A stretch of 64,000 nucleotides of DNA from positions 65,270,145-65,334,144 of the forward strand of contig NC_052360.1 in the NCBI RefSeq assembly GCF_009727055.1. Direction: 5' to 3'. Both the position numbers and the translations under genes were made by a program. How positions within the stretch are numbered: position 1 is the stretch's first letter; every line of letters starts with the position of its first letter. The DNA comes from Benincasa hispida. Its lineage: Eukaryota > Streptophyta > Magnoliopsida > Cucurbitales > Cucurbitaceae. Below the pieces are notes generated by a model, which saw only the letters and a list, made by a program, of their open reading frames with translations, was not told the origin of the DNA and did not search any database. Shown one piece after another: positions 10,228 through 22,589 of the stretch.

Positions 10228-13200
10228 ATGTCGTCGATCTTGCACCAAAGATCCACTCACAGCTCACTGGCAAATTCATACCCACTTTCTCCTCGTTCTT
10301 CCTCGAGTTCTGAGAGATCATTTTCCATATTCAGCCCTATAAACCTACTTGTTCTGCTTTGTCTCATTGTGATTCTTGGAGTTTTCTTGCCCTGGATGAA
10401 TATACAAGAGAGTATTTTCTCAACCTCCAAGGTGTCAAACACTAAATGGCGACAATACTCATTGGCTGAAGCTGCGTCGTTCGTTGCGAGGAATGGGACT
10501 GTAATTGTTTGTGCTGTCAGCCAACCCTACTTGCCCTTTCTCAATAATTGGTTAATTAGTCTTACTCGGCAGAAGCACCATGAGAAAGTTCTTGTTATTG
10601 CTGAGGACTATGCAACGCTCTATAAGGTGAATGAACGGTGGCCAGGGCATGCAGTGCTCGTCCCACCAGCTCCTGATGCTCAAACGGCTCATAAATTTGG
10701 TTCTCAGGTGTGGTTAGTTGACTCTAGTACTTGCTTTCAATGAATTTTATTACTTTCTTTTGATTTATTCTTTCTATTTGAAATGATAATTTTGATTGCT
10801 TATATAAACATATCGTCAGTGTTTGTTGCTTCTCTGTTAAATATTTACATTTAACATTGCCTAGGCAAAGACGTTTTGTTAATGCAACACTAGTCATAAA
10901 CGTTTCATACTTGCAAGTGTTTTCTAAACTTAAGGTTATAAATTACAATTATAAATTTGACTGCTTATATAAACATATCGTCAGTGTTTGTTGCTTCTCT
11001 GTTAAATATTTACATTCAACATTGCCTGGGCAAAAGACGTTTTGTTAATGCAACACTATTCATAAACATTTCATACTTACATGTGTTTTCTAAACTTAAG
11101 GTTTTAAATTACGATTATTAATATTGCTACTGGATAACTTTCATTTTGTGCCTTAAACTTCAATTGACATAAGAAGTCACTTCTGTACTGATATTTACCA
11201 CTTGAAGCATAGAAGCTTCAGTCTTATTGCTCCTTCCCACACTTCCTAATATGACTCTCAAGTCATCAACATGATCTCTCTCGCTCGCTGTGTCTTTGTA
11301 TGAAGCACTTTATAGAGCTCAAGAAACTCTTTATTGAAGTATTTCTTGGGCCGTTGAGCATGTTCACTCAAATTGCTTCCCATCAATCACCCTTTGCCCT
11401 TTCTCCTTCTAATTTAACTTCTCCCTTCTCATGGTCAGGCCTTACGTATATATGTTTTATCTTTAGCCAAATTGACTGCCTGCGTGAAATGAAAACGATT
11501 GCCTTTACTTTTCAGGGATTCTTCAACTTTACTTCCCGAAGACCACAACACCTACTACACATTTTGGAGCTTGGTTATAATGTTATGTACAATGATGTTG
11601 ATATGGTATGGCTGGCTGATCCATTTCCTTATCTGCAAGGGAATCATGATGTGTACTTCACAGATGACATGGCTGCAGTATGTACAACTTTCTTCCCCCC
11701 CCCCCCCCCCCCCCCATCTTTGAGCAAGGAAGAGAATGTCCATATAAGTTTGGGAAGTACCTTTTGCCTTATCTCTTTGATCAATCGATCAATTTGACTT
11801 GAACATGTGGTACTTATTGATCTCCAGCTTAATATTATGAGAACTTGAGGAGTATGGTGACACTAATTCACATCTTAAAATTTGTTGAAAAGTATTTGCA
11901 TCCTTGTCCATTAACATACACTAAACTTCCTTTCAATATTGTCCTCACAACAGGTAAAACCTTTGCACCACTCTCATGATTTGCCACCTCCGGGGAAAAA
12001 GGGCCGCACTTACATATGCAGCTGCATGATTTTCCTACGCCCCACAAGTGGAGCAAAACTGGTCATGAGGAAGTGGATTGAGGAACTTAAATCTCAGCCA
12101 TGGTCCAAAGCAAAGAAGGCAAATGATCAACCTGCTTTCAATTGGGCACTAAATAAAACTGCTGGAGAGGTTTGTTTTTCTAGTCTTCTAGTTCTGTTCT
12201 CAATATTATATCCTAATTGAGTTGCTACAATTAAGTTTACAATATATATATATATTAAAAGGAGCTTAAAATTTACACCATGCGAGAACAAGAATGGAAA
12301 GTGTATTATGAAATTACCAAAAGATTATATTTTTTTTTTTGTTTGTTTGTTTTTTTTTTGGAAAGAACACTTTTTGTTAAAATAGTTAAAAGCTGCAGAC
12401 TACGATACTTCCAATAGAGTAATATAAAGCAAAGATTTTGCTTTGTCTTAGTGAATGTTCTGTGAAAAACCGAAATGATTCCAATGGCATACCAGCTTGT
12501 TGGGACTATCCAAAGGATGAAAGTTGGAGAGTCGGGTAGAAAGTGAGGTTCATTCTTGAATTTCACCTGCCAAACTGAGTCTTCTAAACCCAAGTCTCAT
12601 GTGTTTGTTCTAAGTTTTTAAAGAATATGTTTTTCAGTTTACAATTTTAACAACTCTTTTTAAGCCTACAGAAGATAAGATTTTAAACTATTTCATTTCA
12701 CCCTTCAAATTTTGGTTAATCTCCACACGGGTTTCTGCCTGACACTCAGATCTTCATATTCTTCAAAGTGGCAGTGGAAATCGATCTTGAAAACTTCCAA
12801 AAGGGATTAAATTTGCTGTGGGAACTGATTCGAGATACAATTTTTTTTTTCTTTTTTGAACGACCATTGAATAGGATATTGTCCTCTTCCATTTTCTTTT
12901 CCTAGTTTATGCTTTGGCTCCTCTCATTGCTCTTTATTGGTGTAAATGTAAACGCCCTTTTAACAATTATTGTCTTTCTTCTTTAATTTCCAATTTGAGA
13001 TCCTTTATGTAATGCTTCTTTTAGTGATTGCAGTCTATTATTAACTCCCTCTATTTCATTTCTCTATGAAATTTGTTTCTCCTCTTTAAATAAATAAATA
13101 AAAATAAAAATCATCACACACTTGGAACCTTGGAAATCCTAGAGTAGGTCTTCCCATGACGTTCTCTTTCTTTTATTTCTAAGATGAACCAGACAAATCG

Positions 13201-14405
13201 GGAAATGTATTATATCACCCTCTTTCTGTGGGTATTATTGATAAAGTGGGGTGGATAATCCCTCTTTCATTTGGGACGGAAAACTCTCCGAGTTCCCCCC
13301 AAATTACCAAACTCATCAAGTTCCCCAAAATGTTAAATCTTCTTGTGAGAGTTTGTTCTTGGCAGTATTACCAATGATGTCTTAGAGAAAAGATGCCCTT
13401 TTCTTTCCTTCTTCCCTGGCCGGTGTTATATGTGTAAACAGAATTTGGAGACTCAAGACCACATGTTCTTTTCATGCCTTTATGCTGGTTTTATTTGGTC
13501 ATATTTATTTCAGATTCTTAGCATCTTCTCCCTCACAAATTGACAAGTTTGCTTCCCATTTTCATCGAAGGTTTTCCTTTAAAAGTTAGAAAAAATTCCC
13601 GTGGCTTCAACCTAGGAGGGCAACGGATTTCTTTTGGTTAATTTGGTTAGAAAGAAACAATGAGCAAAAAAATCTAATAGCTATTTTTGGAATAGTTCGT
13701 TCTTTGCTGCTTTCTTGGTGTAAATTCTACGCTCCTTTCAAATACTAGTTCTCTTATTGCCACTTGGAAGACTTCGTAGTAATTTCCTTCGGTTGGGTTT
13801 GGCTTTCCTCCCGTTTCTTTGTTTTTTTTTTTTTAAATCGTATTTTATATGAAATAGTATATTATTTAAATTAAAAAATTCAACGCCTTATAAAACTACT
13901 AATATTTAGAATTTTGGCTTGCATTTTGAAAATAGATTTTTTTCCTTTTAGTCATCTAGTATCAGAATCAAATTTTCCTATGAGCTAACGATCTACTAAG
14001 CTGCTTAAACCAATTGATTCAGTAGTTTGTTCATACAAGGCTCTACCACTTGGATTAAATCTCTTTGCTATTTCTTGAATGAGGGAAGAATCCTTCAATT
14101 TTGATCAACATGAGACAATATATATTAGATTTTCTTATGAAGAGAGACTGTATTTTAGATAACTACCTAAAAATGGCTACAATGTTGATATACAGGTGGA
14201 TCTATACCTGCTGCCACAGTCAGCATTCCCAACAGGCGGACTATATTTCAAGAACCAGTCATGGGTTCAAGTAACCAAGGGAATGCACGTTATTATACAT
14301 AATAATTACATCACAGGCTTTGAGAAGAAGATTAAGCGTTTCCGAGAATTCAACCTGTGGTACGTGGATGATCATACTCTCGAATCTCCTCTTGGTCGAA
14401 TATGA
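10228..14405 (+). CDS. MGP4: GT77 rhamnogalacturonan-II xylosyltransferase (RGXT/MGP4 type)
   Basis: Four exons join in phase 0 with GT..AG borders: 10228-10707, 11516-11677, 11954-12169, 14196-14405 (355 aa; the family is ~360). Residues 1-37 are a Ser-rich cytosolic tail and 38-55 a single membrane anchor, a type II Golgi layout. The catalytic part starts near 66. The nucleotide-sugar DXD motif is in YNVMYNDVDMVW (D187, D189), followed by 'CSCMI.LRP', 'NDQPAFNWALN' and the family C-terminus 'ESPLG'. The family transfers xylose from UDP-xylose to fucose in side chain A of rhamnogalacturonan II. The choice of MGP4 over RGXT1/2 rests on its neighbour, the At4g01210-like gene at 26 kb. No stop or frameshift is seen, so it looks intact. 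Intron 3 (2 kb) holds LINE debris, intron 2 a C21 run and intron 1 a tandem duplication. Confidence 0.92.
10786..11116. repeat. 165-bp tandem duplication inside intron 1
   Basis: 10786-10950 and 10951-11116 are near-identical (for example 'gcttatataaacatatcgtc' in both). Two copies only, wholly intronic. Confidence 0.85.
11695..11715. repeat. poly-C run (21 C) in intron 2
   Basis: Uninterrupted run of 21 C starting 17 bases downstream of the exon 2 donor. The length may be uncertain because of sequencing slippage. Confidence 0.9.
12840..13111 (+). mobile_element. LINE-type 3' end fragment in intron 3
   Basis: Ends with 'ctatgaaatttgtttctcc' followed by an A-rich (aaat)n tail at 13088-13111. 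The same closing phrase ('atgaaatttatttctta' plus A run) ends the repeat at 16080. No coding frame survives. Confidence 0.45.
13330..13840 (+). pseudogene. LINE reverse-transcriptase C-terminal (zf-RVT) remnant in intron 3
   Basis: From about 13417 the plus strand reads a zf-RVT signature: 'GRCYMCKQNLETQDHMFFSC' then 'W'. Farther on come 'FFWLIWLERNNEQ' (13628-13669) and, about 50 bases later, 'SLLLSWCKFYAPF'. This is the standard order at the end of plant LINE ORF2. The frame is broken by stops and shifts. Sense orientation relative to the host gene. Confidence 0.75.
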
Positions 14406-15466
14406 GAAATTAATAGGCGTTATCATGGTTCTTCCTGCAATACAAGGTACCCCCTTTCAGAACTGTTCAGCTTGAACAACATTTAGTTGAATTTTCCTTC
14501 TTCCTGGCAGTCTTTTTTGGTCTTAGGAGTACGTCAGCTATAACACGTACAAAATTGATTTGCTTTTGCTGTTTGTTCTCATAGTGATTCAATTAGTGGA
14601 AATGACGAGCAATCCAACTGCAGTGGAAGGCCGCTCTATTATTGTTCATCAGCCTTAGGTTGGTACTATATTTCATTCACAATTTGTTATCATGGCAACA
14701 ATGTAGCAGCATATAGTAAGATTATCATCATCATTCATTGAACATTTAGTTTTGATTAGTCATTTTACTCTAAGAAGTTCATTCAGTTTCATTTATCAAA
14801 TTCTTTTGAAATTTTGTTTGTAGAAGTTATATACTTTTGGAACTTTAGGGAAGGGCTTTCCACCGGAGTACATGGGAATTTGTAACATTCTTGTATGGTC
14901 AAATTCTTAACATGCTTAATACTTCTGAACTAAACCATAACTTGCAATATTGTACTTGAACTCTCCCTTAACACAAATGCATTCTAAGTTCGCACTCTCA
15001 CAATATTGCATTCCTTTGACTTCATTTAGGATTATTGTAATTTTTAAAATAATTGTTGGGTATTTGTTTTTTTAGAAAAATCAGCCGTTAGAAGAAATAA
15101 ATAGTGTTGAGTAAAGTTTAATTTTAAATTTTAAAAAATTACTTATGATGTTCAGTAAATTAATAGTAAATTTGTGTAATTTAGTTACATGAACAATAAT
15201 ATTATCATTTCAATTATCTTTTATATTTTATTATGATATAATTATTTGAAAAGATATATGATTTGAATTGGAATTAATTTTGTTCAATTTAATTTTTTTA
15301 AACAAAATATTAAAAAAAATAATTGCGGTAAGAAATGCGATCAATTAAAATTTGGAATAAATGTGAAGAAATAAATTAATGGAATGAAAATTTAAAATAG
15401 GTAAGGGAAAATACCAAATTTTTAGAAAAGCTAAAATCTAAATGCCCCTAAAGTTGTTTTTAAATT
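14406..15466. other. 3' UTR of the xylosyltransferase gene, then AT-rich spacer
   Basis: Just after the stop, 'tacaag|gtacccc' at about 14446 is a possible 3'-UTR donor. The rest is AT-rich with no credible ORF. Confidence 0.4.
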
Positions 15467-15655
15467 TAAAAAAATAAGTCAAAATATTTACAAAATATGG
15501 TAAAATTTTAGAACTATATAAACGTTGATAGACATTTATAGATTTCTACTAGTGTCTATCAAATCGATAGACACTAATAGAAGTCATTGATAGTTCTAAA
15601 ATTTTGCTATATCTTGTAAATATTTTCAACAGTTTTACCATTTGAAATAATTTTC
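15467..15655. mobile_element. hairpin (fold-back) MITE
   Basis: The left arm aaaatatttacaaaatatgg (15481) is matched by the reverse complement of the right arm near 15601-15627, and both continue into 'aaaattttagaactat'. The centre carries the inverted phrases 'gtgtctatc' and 'gatagacac'. It forms a nearly complete palindrome. Related pieces lie at 36845-36975 and 44160-44300. Confidence 0.7.
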
Positions 15656-15769
15656 CTAATTTTAGTACATTATAACAAATTTAAAAGTGATTTTAAGTAG
15701 ATTAATAAATAAGTTATTTTACCAAAAAACCTAGACAGTTAAAATTCGATGTTAAGATTCTCCTGTAAT

Positions 15770-16080
15770 CGGTTTTTACCATTGCAAAAACAAATCCAAA
15801 TGGGGCCTTCATCTCTTTTTACTCCCTCTATTTATAGTAAATTCCTCCAAACAATTTTTTTTAGCAAATCTGAAATTTGAAAAAGATAAAAGTGTAACTC
15901 CAAATTGGAGAATTCTTTCTTTAATTTGGTATAAATGCACGTCTTTCTTTAATTTATACACTCTTTCTCCCCTTTTGACCAATTGGAAAATTGTTATATA
16001 ACTCTATTGGCTTGGGTTTTGGCATTTTTTTTATAAATTCCATGCATCTATGAAATTTATTTCTTATAAAAAAAAAGTGT
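15770..16080 (+). mobile_element. LINE-like 3' end fragment
   Basis: Ends 'ctatgaaatttatttctta' plus an A run (16050-16077), the same tail phrase as at 13064-13111. 'ggcttgggttttggc' just upstream matches 'ggttgggtttggc' at 13791 in the LINE remnant. No ORF. Confidence 0.45.
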
Positions 16081-16839
16081 AGGGATGAAACCTTTTGTTG
16101 AACTATCGATCTCGAGGGATTTTGTTTCTAATTTATTATTCGTGAGATAACTCAAAGGGCTTCAATGTTACTTCAATCCAGAATGATTTCTACGAGAAGA
16201 AAGCAATGATTTATACAACCTTCAAATTATCCAATAAATGTCCCATAAGTGAATAAAAATGTGTAACTCTCTAGTACATCAATGACATAATGGGTCACTA
16301 GCTCAAATAACATAATAAGTAAATGTATGAATGAAGTCTTAGGCTAAATAATTGGTACAATTGAAGGTAGGAGAATTTGAACAGACCTTGTAGTTACTAG
16401 CGTATTCTTATGCCAGTTGAGTTGGGTTCGTTTTGGCTAGGAGATTGTACTTTTTGCAAAAAGTTCCACATTGATTATATAAGGGGAACATCGTCAATAT
16501 ATAAGCAAGGAACAATATCTTAATTGATATAAAGTATTTTGGGTGAAACGAAAAGTAAAAATATGAAGATTTATGCCCAAAATGAATAATACATCTTACT
16601 AGCATGGAGATATCAAGAACTTTCAATTTGGATCATATTTTTTTTTTTTTTTTAGAAAAAAAAGGGTACTTGTCTATTGTTCTCATCTCACACATTTTAA
16701 AATAAGAAAACCCTTCCAATATTCTAAAAAAAAAAATTAAATCACACCCATTATATGCTGAAAACTGATTTTGAAGTGGATATGGCATCTAGGAACCATC
16801 TTTTTTAATACAAAACCATAACAAAAATGGGAAGAGAAT

Positions 16840-16975
16840 CTAAATGCTTGTTTGGATTGATCGGATAAAAAATAATTTTTAAAAAATATATATTTTTATT
16901 TAAATACTTTTAATAAAAAAAGGATTAAAATACATTTGAAAAGTTATTTTTAAGTGGTTGTCAAACACTCTAATT
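16840..16975. mobile_element. possible short MITE
   Basis: 'gcttgtttggattg' near the left and 'ggttgtcaaacactc' near the right are inverted partners (GTTTGG/CCAAAC-like) around an AT-rich core. Weak evidence. Confidence 0.25.
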
Positions 16976-17021
16976 TCTTCTAAAATGACTTATTTTTTAA
17001 ATTAAACACTTAAAAATTTAA

Positions 17022-17894
17022 GAAAAATTTGTCAAAAATAACACATTTAAGTTTTTACCTTACAAAACTAGCATTTAAAAAAAAACTTGTAAAAATAGTT
17101 TTTTCAGTTCATCTCGAGTGAGATTGATCATGAGATTTTAGTTAAAAAATCAACTTTTTCCAACTTATCGATTGTTTGGGGCTTTCTCGATACATCCCGT
17201 CAAATTATACACGGAGATTATGTACATCTAGTTGTTAATCTTGAGCAAAATAACACCAAGATTCTATATATTTGAGTTTTCTCTGTGAAATTTTGAGCAT
17301 AATTAACACCAAGATTATATATATTTGAGCTCTTGGTGAAATCCCGGACATAATTAACACTGAAATTTATTTGAGTTTTCTTGTTAGAATTTCTAGTAGG
17401 ATTAACACCGAGATTCAGTATATATCTCAAATCTCGCCCAATTTTTTGAAAATTTTCATCTTTCACAAAATTTAAAAATGTTCAATCAATTTGGAAAATC
17501 TATTTTATATAATTTGAAAACTCGTTTGAAATTTTGGAAATTCATATAGTTGTGAAAACATAAATTATGTTAAAGATTTGAAAAATTACATAATAATTTG
17601 ATATAATATTTAGTGAACATAACCGAATTTGGAGAAAATTTGAAAATAATATAAGATTTGGTATAAAATCTGGGAAGATTACATTGGAAAAAAATAGCAA
17701 ATATTTATGTGTAATAAGGCGAGATGTACCGAGAATATCCAAAACAATAATTTAGAAAAAGTTAGTTTTTTAACTAATTCTTAGTGGTCAATCTCGTCCC
17801 AGCTGAACCAAGAAAAACTATTTTTACGAGTTTTCAGAAGGCATTCTGATTTTGTAAGATGAAAACCTAAACGTGCAATTTCTGACAATTTCTC
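17022..17894. mobile_element. non-autonomous element with ~190-bp terminal inverted repeats
   Basis: 17022-17215 aligns with the reverse complement of 17705-17894 at many blocks: 'cttgtaaaaatagtttttt'/'ctcgtaaaaatagtttttc', 'gagattgatca'/'gagattgacca', 'gttaaaaaatcaacttttt'/'gttaaaaaactaacttttt', 'ctcgatacatc'/'ctcggtacatc'. The interior (about 17240-17420) holds four degenerate ~62-bp units around 'attaacaccaagatt'. The ORFs there are repeat translations. No transposase. Long TIRs suggest a Mutator-type derivative. No clear 9-bp duplication was found. Confidence 0.7.
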
Positions 17895-18833
17895 AAATAT
17901 ATTCTTAACAGTCTTCAACTTATATATATATTAACTTTTGAGTCGTGCTCATCTTGTATTATAAATTTGTTAAATAACAATCATAAAATTATATTTGGAA
18001 ATGATTCTAAGGAAATTTATGTTAATTATAAGTTACAAGCACTTCAACGAAAAAGACTTCAATGGTTGGTTTCACATCCTTGAAAAGACTTCGAAATTAT
18101 TGATTTTTTTTATAAAAAAAAAGTCAAGAATTTTTTTTTGTTATTTTAATAATTTAACAAAAATAGAGTTGGGTAGAAGTTATTGACAAAAATAGGTGTT
18201 TGAATCGTGTACTTTGTATACAATTACCTCTAAATCGTGTACTTGGTACACGACTACCTGTGACCTGGCACGCATAGACTGCTACGTGGACAGTCATGCA
18301 GTGTTTTAAACCACTCGTGGCTCATTCATCTTCCTCTCATCTAAAACCTTTCCCCTTTCTTCCTCCTCACTACCACCGGTGGCCAACTCCGCTGTCGTCC
18401 ACCGTCCGTTGTTCGTCGTCTTCGATCTCATTGTTGTTACCGCCGTGAGTCGATCTACCACCTTGCCGTCTCCAATCTTTGTCACCGCCCGTCTTAGGTA
18501 AAAAAAATTCTTTATTTTTTTCTAATATATGAATTTTTTCATAAAAAATAAAGATTGCTTCATAGATCTATCATTTTGTTTTTATTTTGGCTGATTTAAA
18601 TGTATACTTCATAGATCTTAGATTTGAGTTGATTGTTTTTTTTGGGCTGTTGAATTTTGTAATGTATACTTTATAGATTTTGTTAGGCTATTTTTTGGGT
18701 GATTTTGTTGGGCTATTTGTTGGATTGACTTAAGAAAATATTTGGATTTCTTAAAAAAAGAAAAACAATTTTTTTTGTCGTATTAACATTTTTTTTTTTG
18801 TCAACTATAACAATTGAATTTTTTTTAATAAAT

Positions 18834-19410
18834 ATGTCGATGTGTCCTGAAGATTTAATCACTCTTGAACCTGGAAATGATGGAGATAGTGATATTGATG
18901 TTGAACTTGATGAATTATTTGGAAATGATATAAGTGAGGAACATGATCTTGAGTTGGTACCGTCAAATATATTCACCCAAATAGATTGGAAAATTACTAA
19001 TTCAACATGTAAACGAGGGTCAACTTTGGAGGAAAGAAGTATATGTGTATAATAATTCTAGTTTAATACAGAAAGAAATGTTATTTAATACTAAAGAAGA
19101 TTTACAACTTGGTGTAGAAAAACACTACGTGACAAAACACCATGAGATTATTATAGTGGAATCAAATCAAGATATTTGGTATGTGAGATGCAAACAGTGG
19201 AATGATGATTGTGATTGGAGGTTACGAGCATGTCGGTGTAAAACTCATGGGATGTTTGAAATCACCAAATTTGAAGGGGAGCACTCATGTTTGTATTCAA
19301 AATTGGCACAGGATCATTCATAGCTTGATTCAAATTTTATGAGTATCGAAATCCAAAATTTTGTTAGAGCTGATCCACATACTATCCTATTTGATCTACG
19401 TATTATTTCC
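18834..19410 (+). pseudogene. MuDR-type transposase, N-terminal DNA-binding region only
   Basis: An acidic leader (ORF to 19049) is followed in another frame by 19045-19323, which holds the Mutator DNA-binding domain pattern: 'LFNTKEDLQLGVEKHYV', 'YVRCKQ...CDWRLRACR', 'HGMFEITKFEGEHSC'. The Cys, Trp-Arg and His-x-Cys positions fit that fold. After 19323 a stop replaces a Gln in 'AQDHS*LDSNF' and the frame runs on to 'RIIS' at about 19410, where a PMD sequence takes over. The DDE catalytic domain and SWIM zinc finger are absent. One frameshift (about 19045) and stops make it non-functional. Confidence 0.75.
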
Positions 19411-19419
19411 TAAATTGAA

Positions 19420-20246
19420 CAGGCTGGTTTTCTTGGGGTTGCACAGACTGGATTTATCCAACTTGATTGGCACCTCATTATTGCTTTAGTTGAGCTTTGG
19501 AAACCAGAAACCATACATTTCATCTGCCTTGTGGGGAATGTACAATTACGTTGCAGGATATTGCTATTCAATTTGGGTTACGAGTGGACGAAGAATCTTT
19601 GACAGGTTCATTACAATATATTTGAAAAAAGTTTGTGATGAACCCTTGGGCATTCTACCAGATGATCTGAAAAGCTCAAGATTGAGTATCCCGTGGTTGG
19701 CATCCCAATTTCCAGAATTACCTCCCGATGCCGACAACATCAGCGTACGTAGGTATGCACAAGCATACATTATGCAGTCTATTGGAGGATTTTTGTTCGC
19801 TTACAAGTCGAACACTCCCGTATATATTATGTTTCTACCTCTGCTGTCTGATTTCGAGCATACTGGTACGTACTCGTGGGGTGGTGTCTGTCTTGCATGG
19901 CTTTTACCAATGCACAAGCGTTAAAATAGCAAGATCACTGATACTACTATAGGTATGGGCTTATGATAGATTTCAAATTATAGCACAAGTCCAGTTACAT
20001 GTCAAGTCATCATCCACTTAGTGCCAAATATTATTTCATTTATATATTTATTCTGTTATCATTTTATGTAAGAATATAAATTAATTGCATTGTTTTTATA
20101 TAATTTTAGATGGAGCGGTGTATTAGCTGATGTACAGTCAACAAATATGTTGCTAGTATACCGAAAAATATTTGACAGACTGATGCACAATCAAGTAACA
20201 AATATTAATATATATATATATTATATATATATAATATATATATATA

Positions 20247-20277
<31 letters not shown>

Positions 20278-20730
20278 AATCTTTAAAACATTTTTGGTGT
20301 ATAATTATCTTCTTTTTTTTTTTTTTTTTTGTCAGATTAACTGAACGTATACACACAAGATAATTTGGTCATTACTACTCGATTACTATCATGATGGTCA
20401 AGATATTTGGTTGACCATTAGCCCTCTTATATGCTTCCATATAGTAGAGTGACATCCTCCAGATCGTGTGTTGAGACCATTCGGTCCGCGACAAACGGTA
20501 CCTTCGTTGTGCTATACACTCCCAGCACCACACCAAATTGATTTGAGAGGTAAGCACGACCAAGATTGATGTCAAATTCACACGAAATATACATCCTATT
20601 GGCATGCACGACACGATCATTGTGCACAAGGAGAAATAACAAATGGACCAACTGTATCAGATGACTACTTTTCTTGATATGATTCAATCACGAGACAATT
20701 TATCACACCTGACGTCGCTTACTATTAGTA
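19420..20730 (+). pseudogene. plant mobile domain (PMD; MAIN-like/'PP7 long form' type) pseudogene
   Basis: The reading order matches a PMD protein across three frames: 'AGFLGVAQTGFIQLDWHLI' (19420), the ORF at 19617-19900 with 'DEPLGILPDDLKSSRLSIPW' and 'QFPELPPDADNISVRRYA', 'GGFLFAYKSNTP', then 'WSGVLADVQSTNMLLVYRK' (20107-20169). From 20350 to 20720 come 'LICFHIVEWHH', 'ALHQIDLRG'-like and 'GPTVSDDYF' phrases. An (AT)n array at 20203-20277 and several stops and shifts interrupt it. PMDs are known both as host silencing factors and as MULE passengers; here the flanking transposase sequence favours a passenger. Confidence 0.75.
20203..20277. repeat. (AT)n microsatellite
   Basis: About 75 bp of nearly pure AT/TA dinucleotides, inside the PMD pseudogene. 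Confidence 0.95.
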
Positions 20731-21480
20731 AGGGATTTAAAATTAGACATTTGGAAAAATATATGATGAATATTGTTTAATATTAATTTTTCAAATAATT
20801 TTATCGTAGAAGTACAACAATATTCAGTACAACACAATTTACCAGAGTTGGGTTCAATGTGTGACCAAACATTGGTCAACATAGAAACTATTATTCAACA
20901 AACAAGACGGCTCAATATTGCTGAAAGACATATTCGTCATAAACGATAACGACAATATGGTGAAGTTAATTTAGAGGCACATGAAAACAACCACATGTTG
21001 GGTAAGAGGCAGGGGTCGTCTTTAAATTTCATGTAAACTTCTATTTTCAAATTAAAGAACTAATTGTAAATCTTGTTTAGTATCATGATATCTTTTTACT
21101 TTTTTATTTATTTGTAGAGAGATGTACTACTTAGTGAAGTCACATTTTTTTTTTTCAATATAAGTGCAGAATAATTAAGTTTTTATTGTAGATTAAATAT
21201 ATAATTAAGTTTAGTAATGAAAAAACTTGTTAGTTAAAAATTAGAAAAAAATAATTAAATTGATTAAAAAAATAAAAAAGAAATAGTGGACTCGATCCAC
21301 GAGTACGTCCTTAATCAGTCCACCGACTGTGCTGATGTGGTGCTAACTGGATTAAAGTCTAATCGTGTACCGGTGTACGATTTTCCTTACCAAAAAACTA
21401 CCCTATTTTTTCAATACTTTTTATTCCCACCTATTTTTTAAAAAAATTTCCAAGCTACCCCATTTTTGTTATTAATTTAA

Positions 21481-22558
21481 AAATGCACTATATTCTTAAA
21501 CTTAGTCCAATTCAGGGGTTTCTTAGAGTGCTTTTTACCTTTTTGAAAATAGAACTATAATATTTTTAGATTAGAATTTCAAGTATGACAAAAATGCCCT
21601 TTTTAATCTACCAAAAACATTTCTAAATATCGAAAAAAAAATGAAAAGTTATTTAATATGGCCGTTAAATTGTAGTTGTCACTTTTTAAGTCGTTAGATG
21701 TATCTTGTGATTGATGAAAACATAATATTTTTATTTTTCTCTCTTACATTTAATGGTATAAACTTTTTGATCACATGATACTAACTTTGATAGCTTCCTT
21801 GAATAATTTCTTCCCTAAACCTCTCTAAATAGGACTTTTTTTCCCCAAAAAGAACCCTTCTAAATAGTTAGGTATAAATCAAAACAAGATTTGAAAAGTA
21901 AAACCTTAAATTTTGGAAAAGGACATCATGATCAATTATATTAAAAAGGAGTGTTTCAAGCCCTTGGTTCCCTTCCAGCTGTATTATTTAATTTTATATA
22001 AGTGGAATTTTAATAATTATCTATAGAGTTGATAGTGACCAAAGACTAAGTTTTCTCCCAACCAAATCCACCTAATATTTTGCCCTTTCAAATAACTCCC
22101 ATCTTTTCTTTCCAATAATAATAATAATAATAATAATAATTCTTTTTTTTTTTTCAACGTGAAAGACAATTGAGTTAAAAAAGTTGCTTCTTTTATATCT
22201 ATTATGAAAATGACGTCCAATTTATTTTAATTTAAAATTTTGGGGCAATATAAACCTAAAATGTTGTTAGAAAATTGTTAATTTCTAGGAATATTTAACT
22301 AAGTTATAATTTGAAAGGGCTAAATTAAAACTTTAAAATATTGTAGGATTAAGTTGTAATTAAGTACAAAATAGCAATATTTATAATTGAAGCAAAAATT
22401 ATAGAAAATATCTTTAAATTACAGTTAGTTTTGTATGGAAATTGTTAAAACATGTGTGATTTTGACAAAATTTGATACTTGCTTATTTATTTATTTAATC
22501 ACTCCCACAATCAATAGAATATGAATGTGGATGTAATTTTAACACCCGTGCGTAGACA

Positions 22559-22589
<31 letters not shown>

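Larger units (their letters stand above)
18135..21480 (+). mobile_element. decayed Mutator-like element (MULE) carrying a plant mobile domain gene
   Basis: Left end 'taacaaaaatagagttgggtag' (18155) and right end, read on the minus strand, 'taacaaaaatggggtagc' are similar. So are the inner phrases around near-palindromes at 18235-18253 (tcgtgtacttggtacacga) and 21362-21381 (atcgtgtaccggtgtacgat). Between them lie a Mutator transposase N-terminal region and PMD-type coding sequence, both broken. The TIRs are degenerate and the exact ends and target duplication were not established. Confidence 0.6.

Noticed and set aside
10133..10342. Plus-strand ORFs of 61-71 aa around the xylosyltransferase start
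   Set aside because: Shadow frames of the leader and exon 1.
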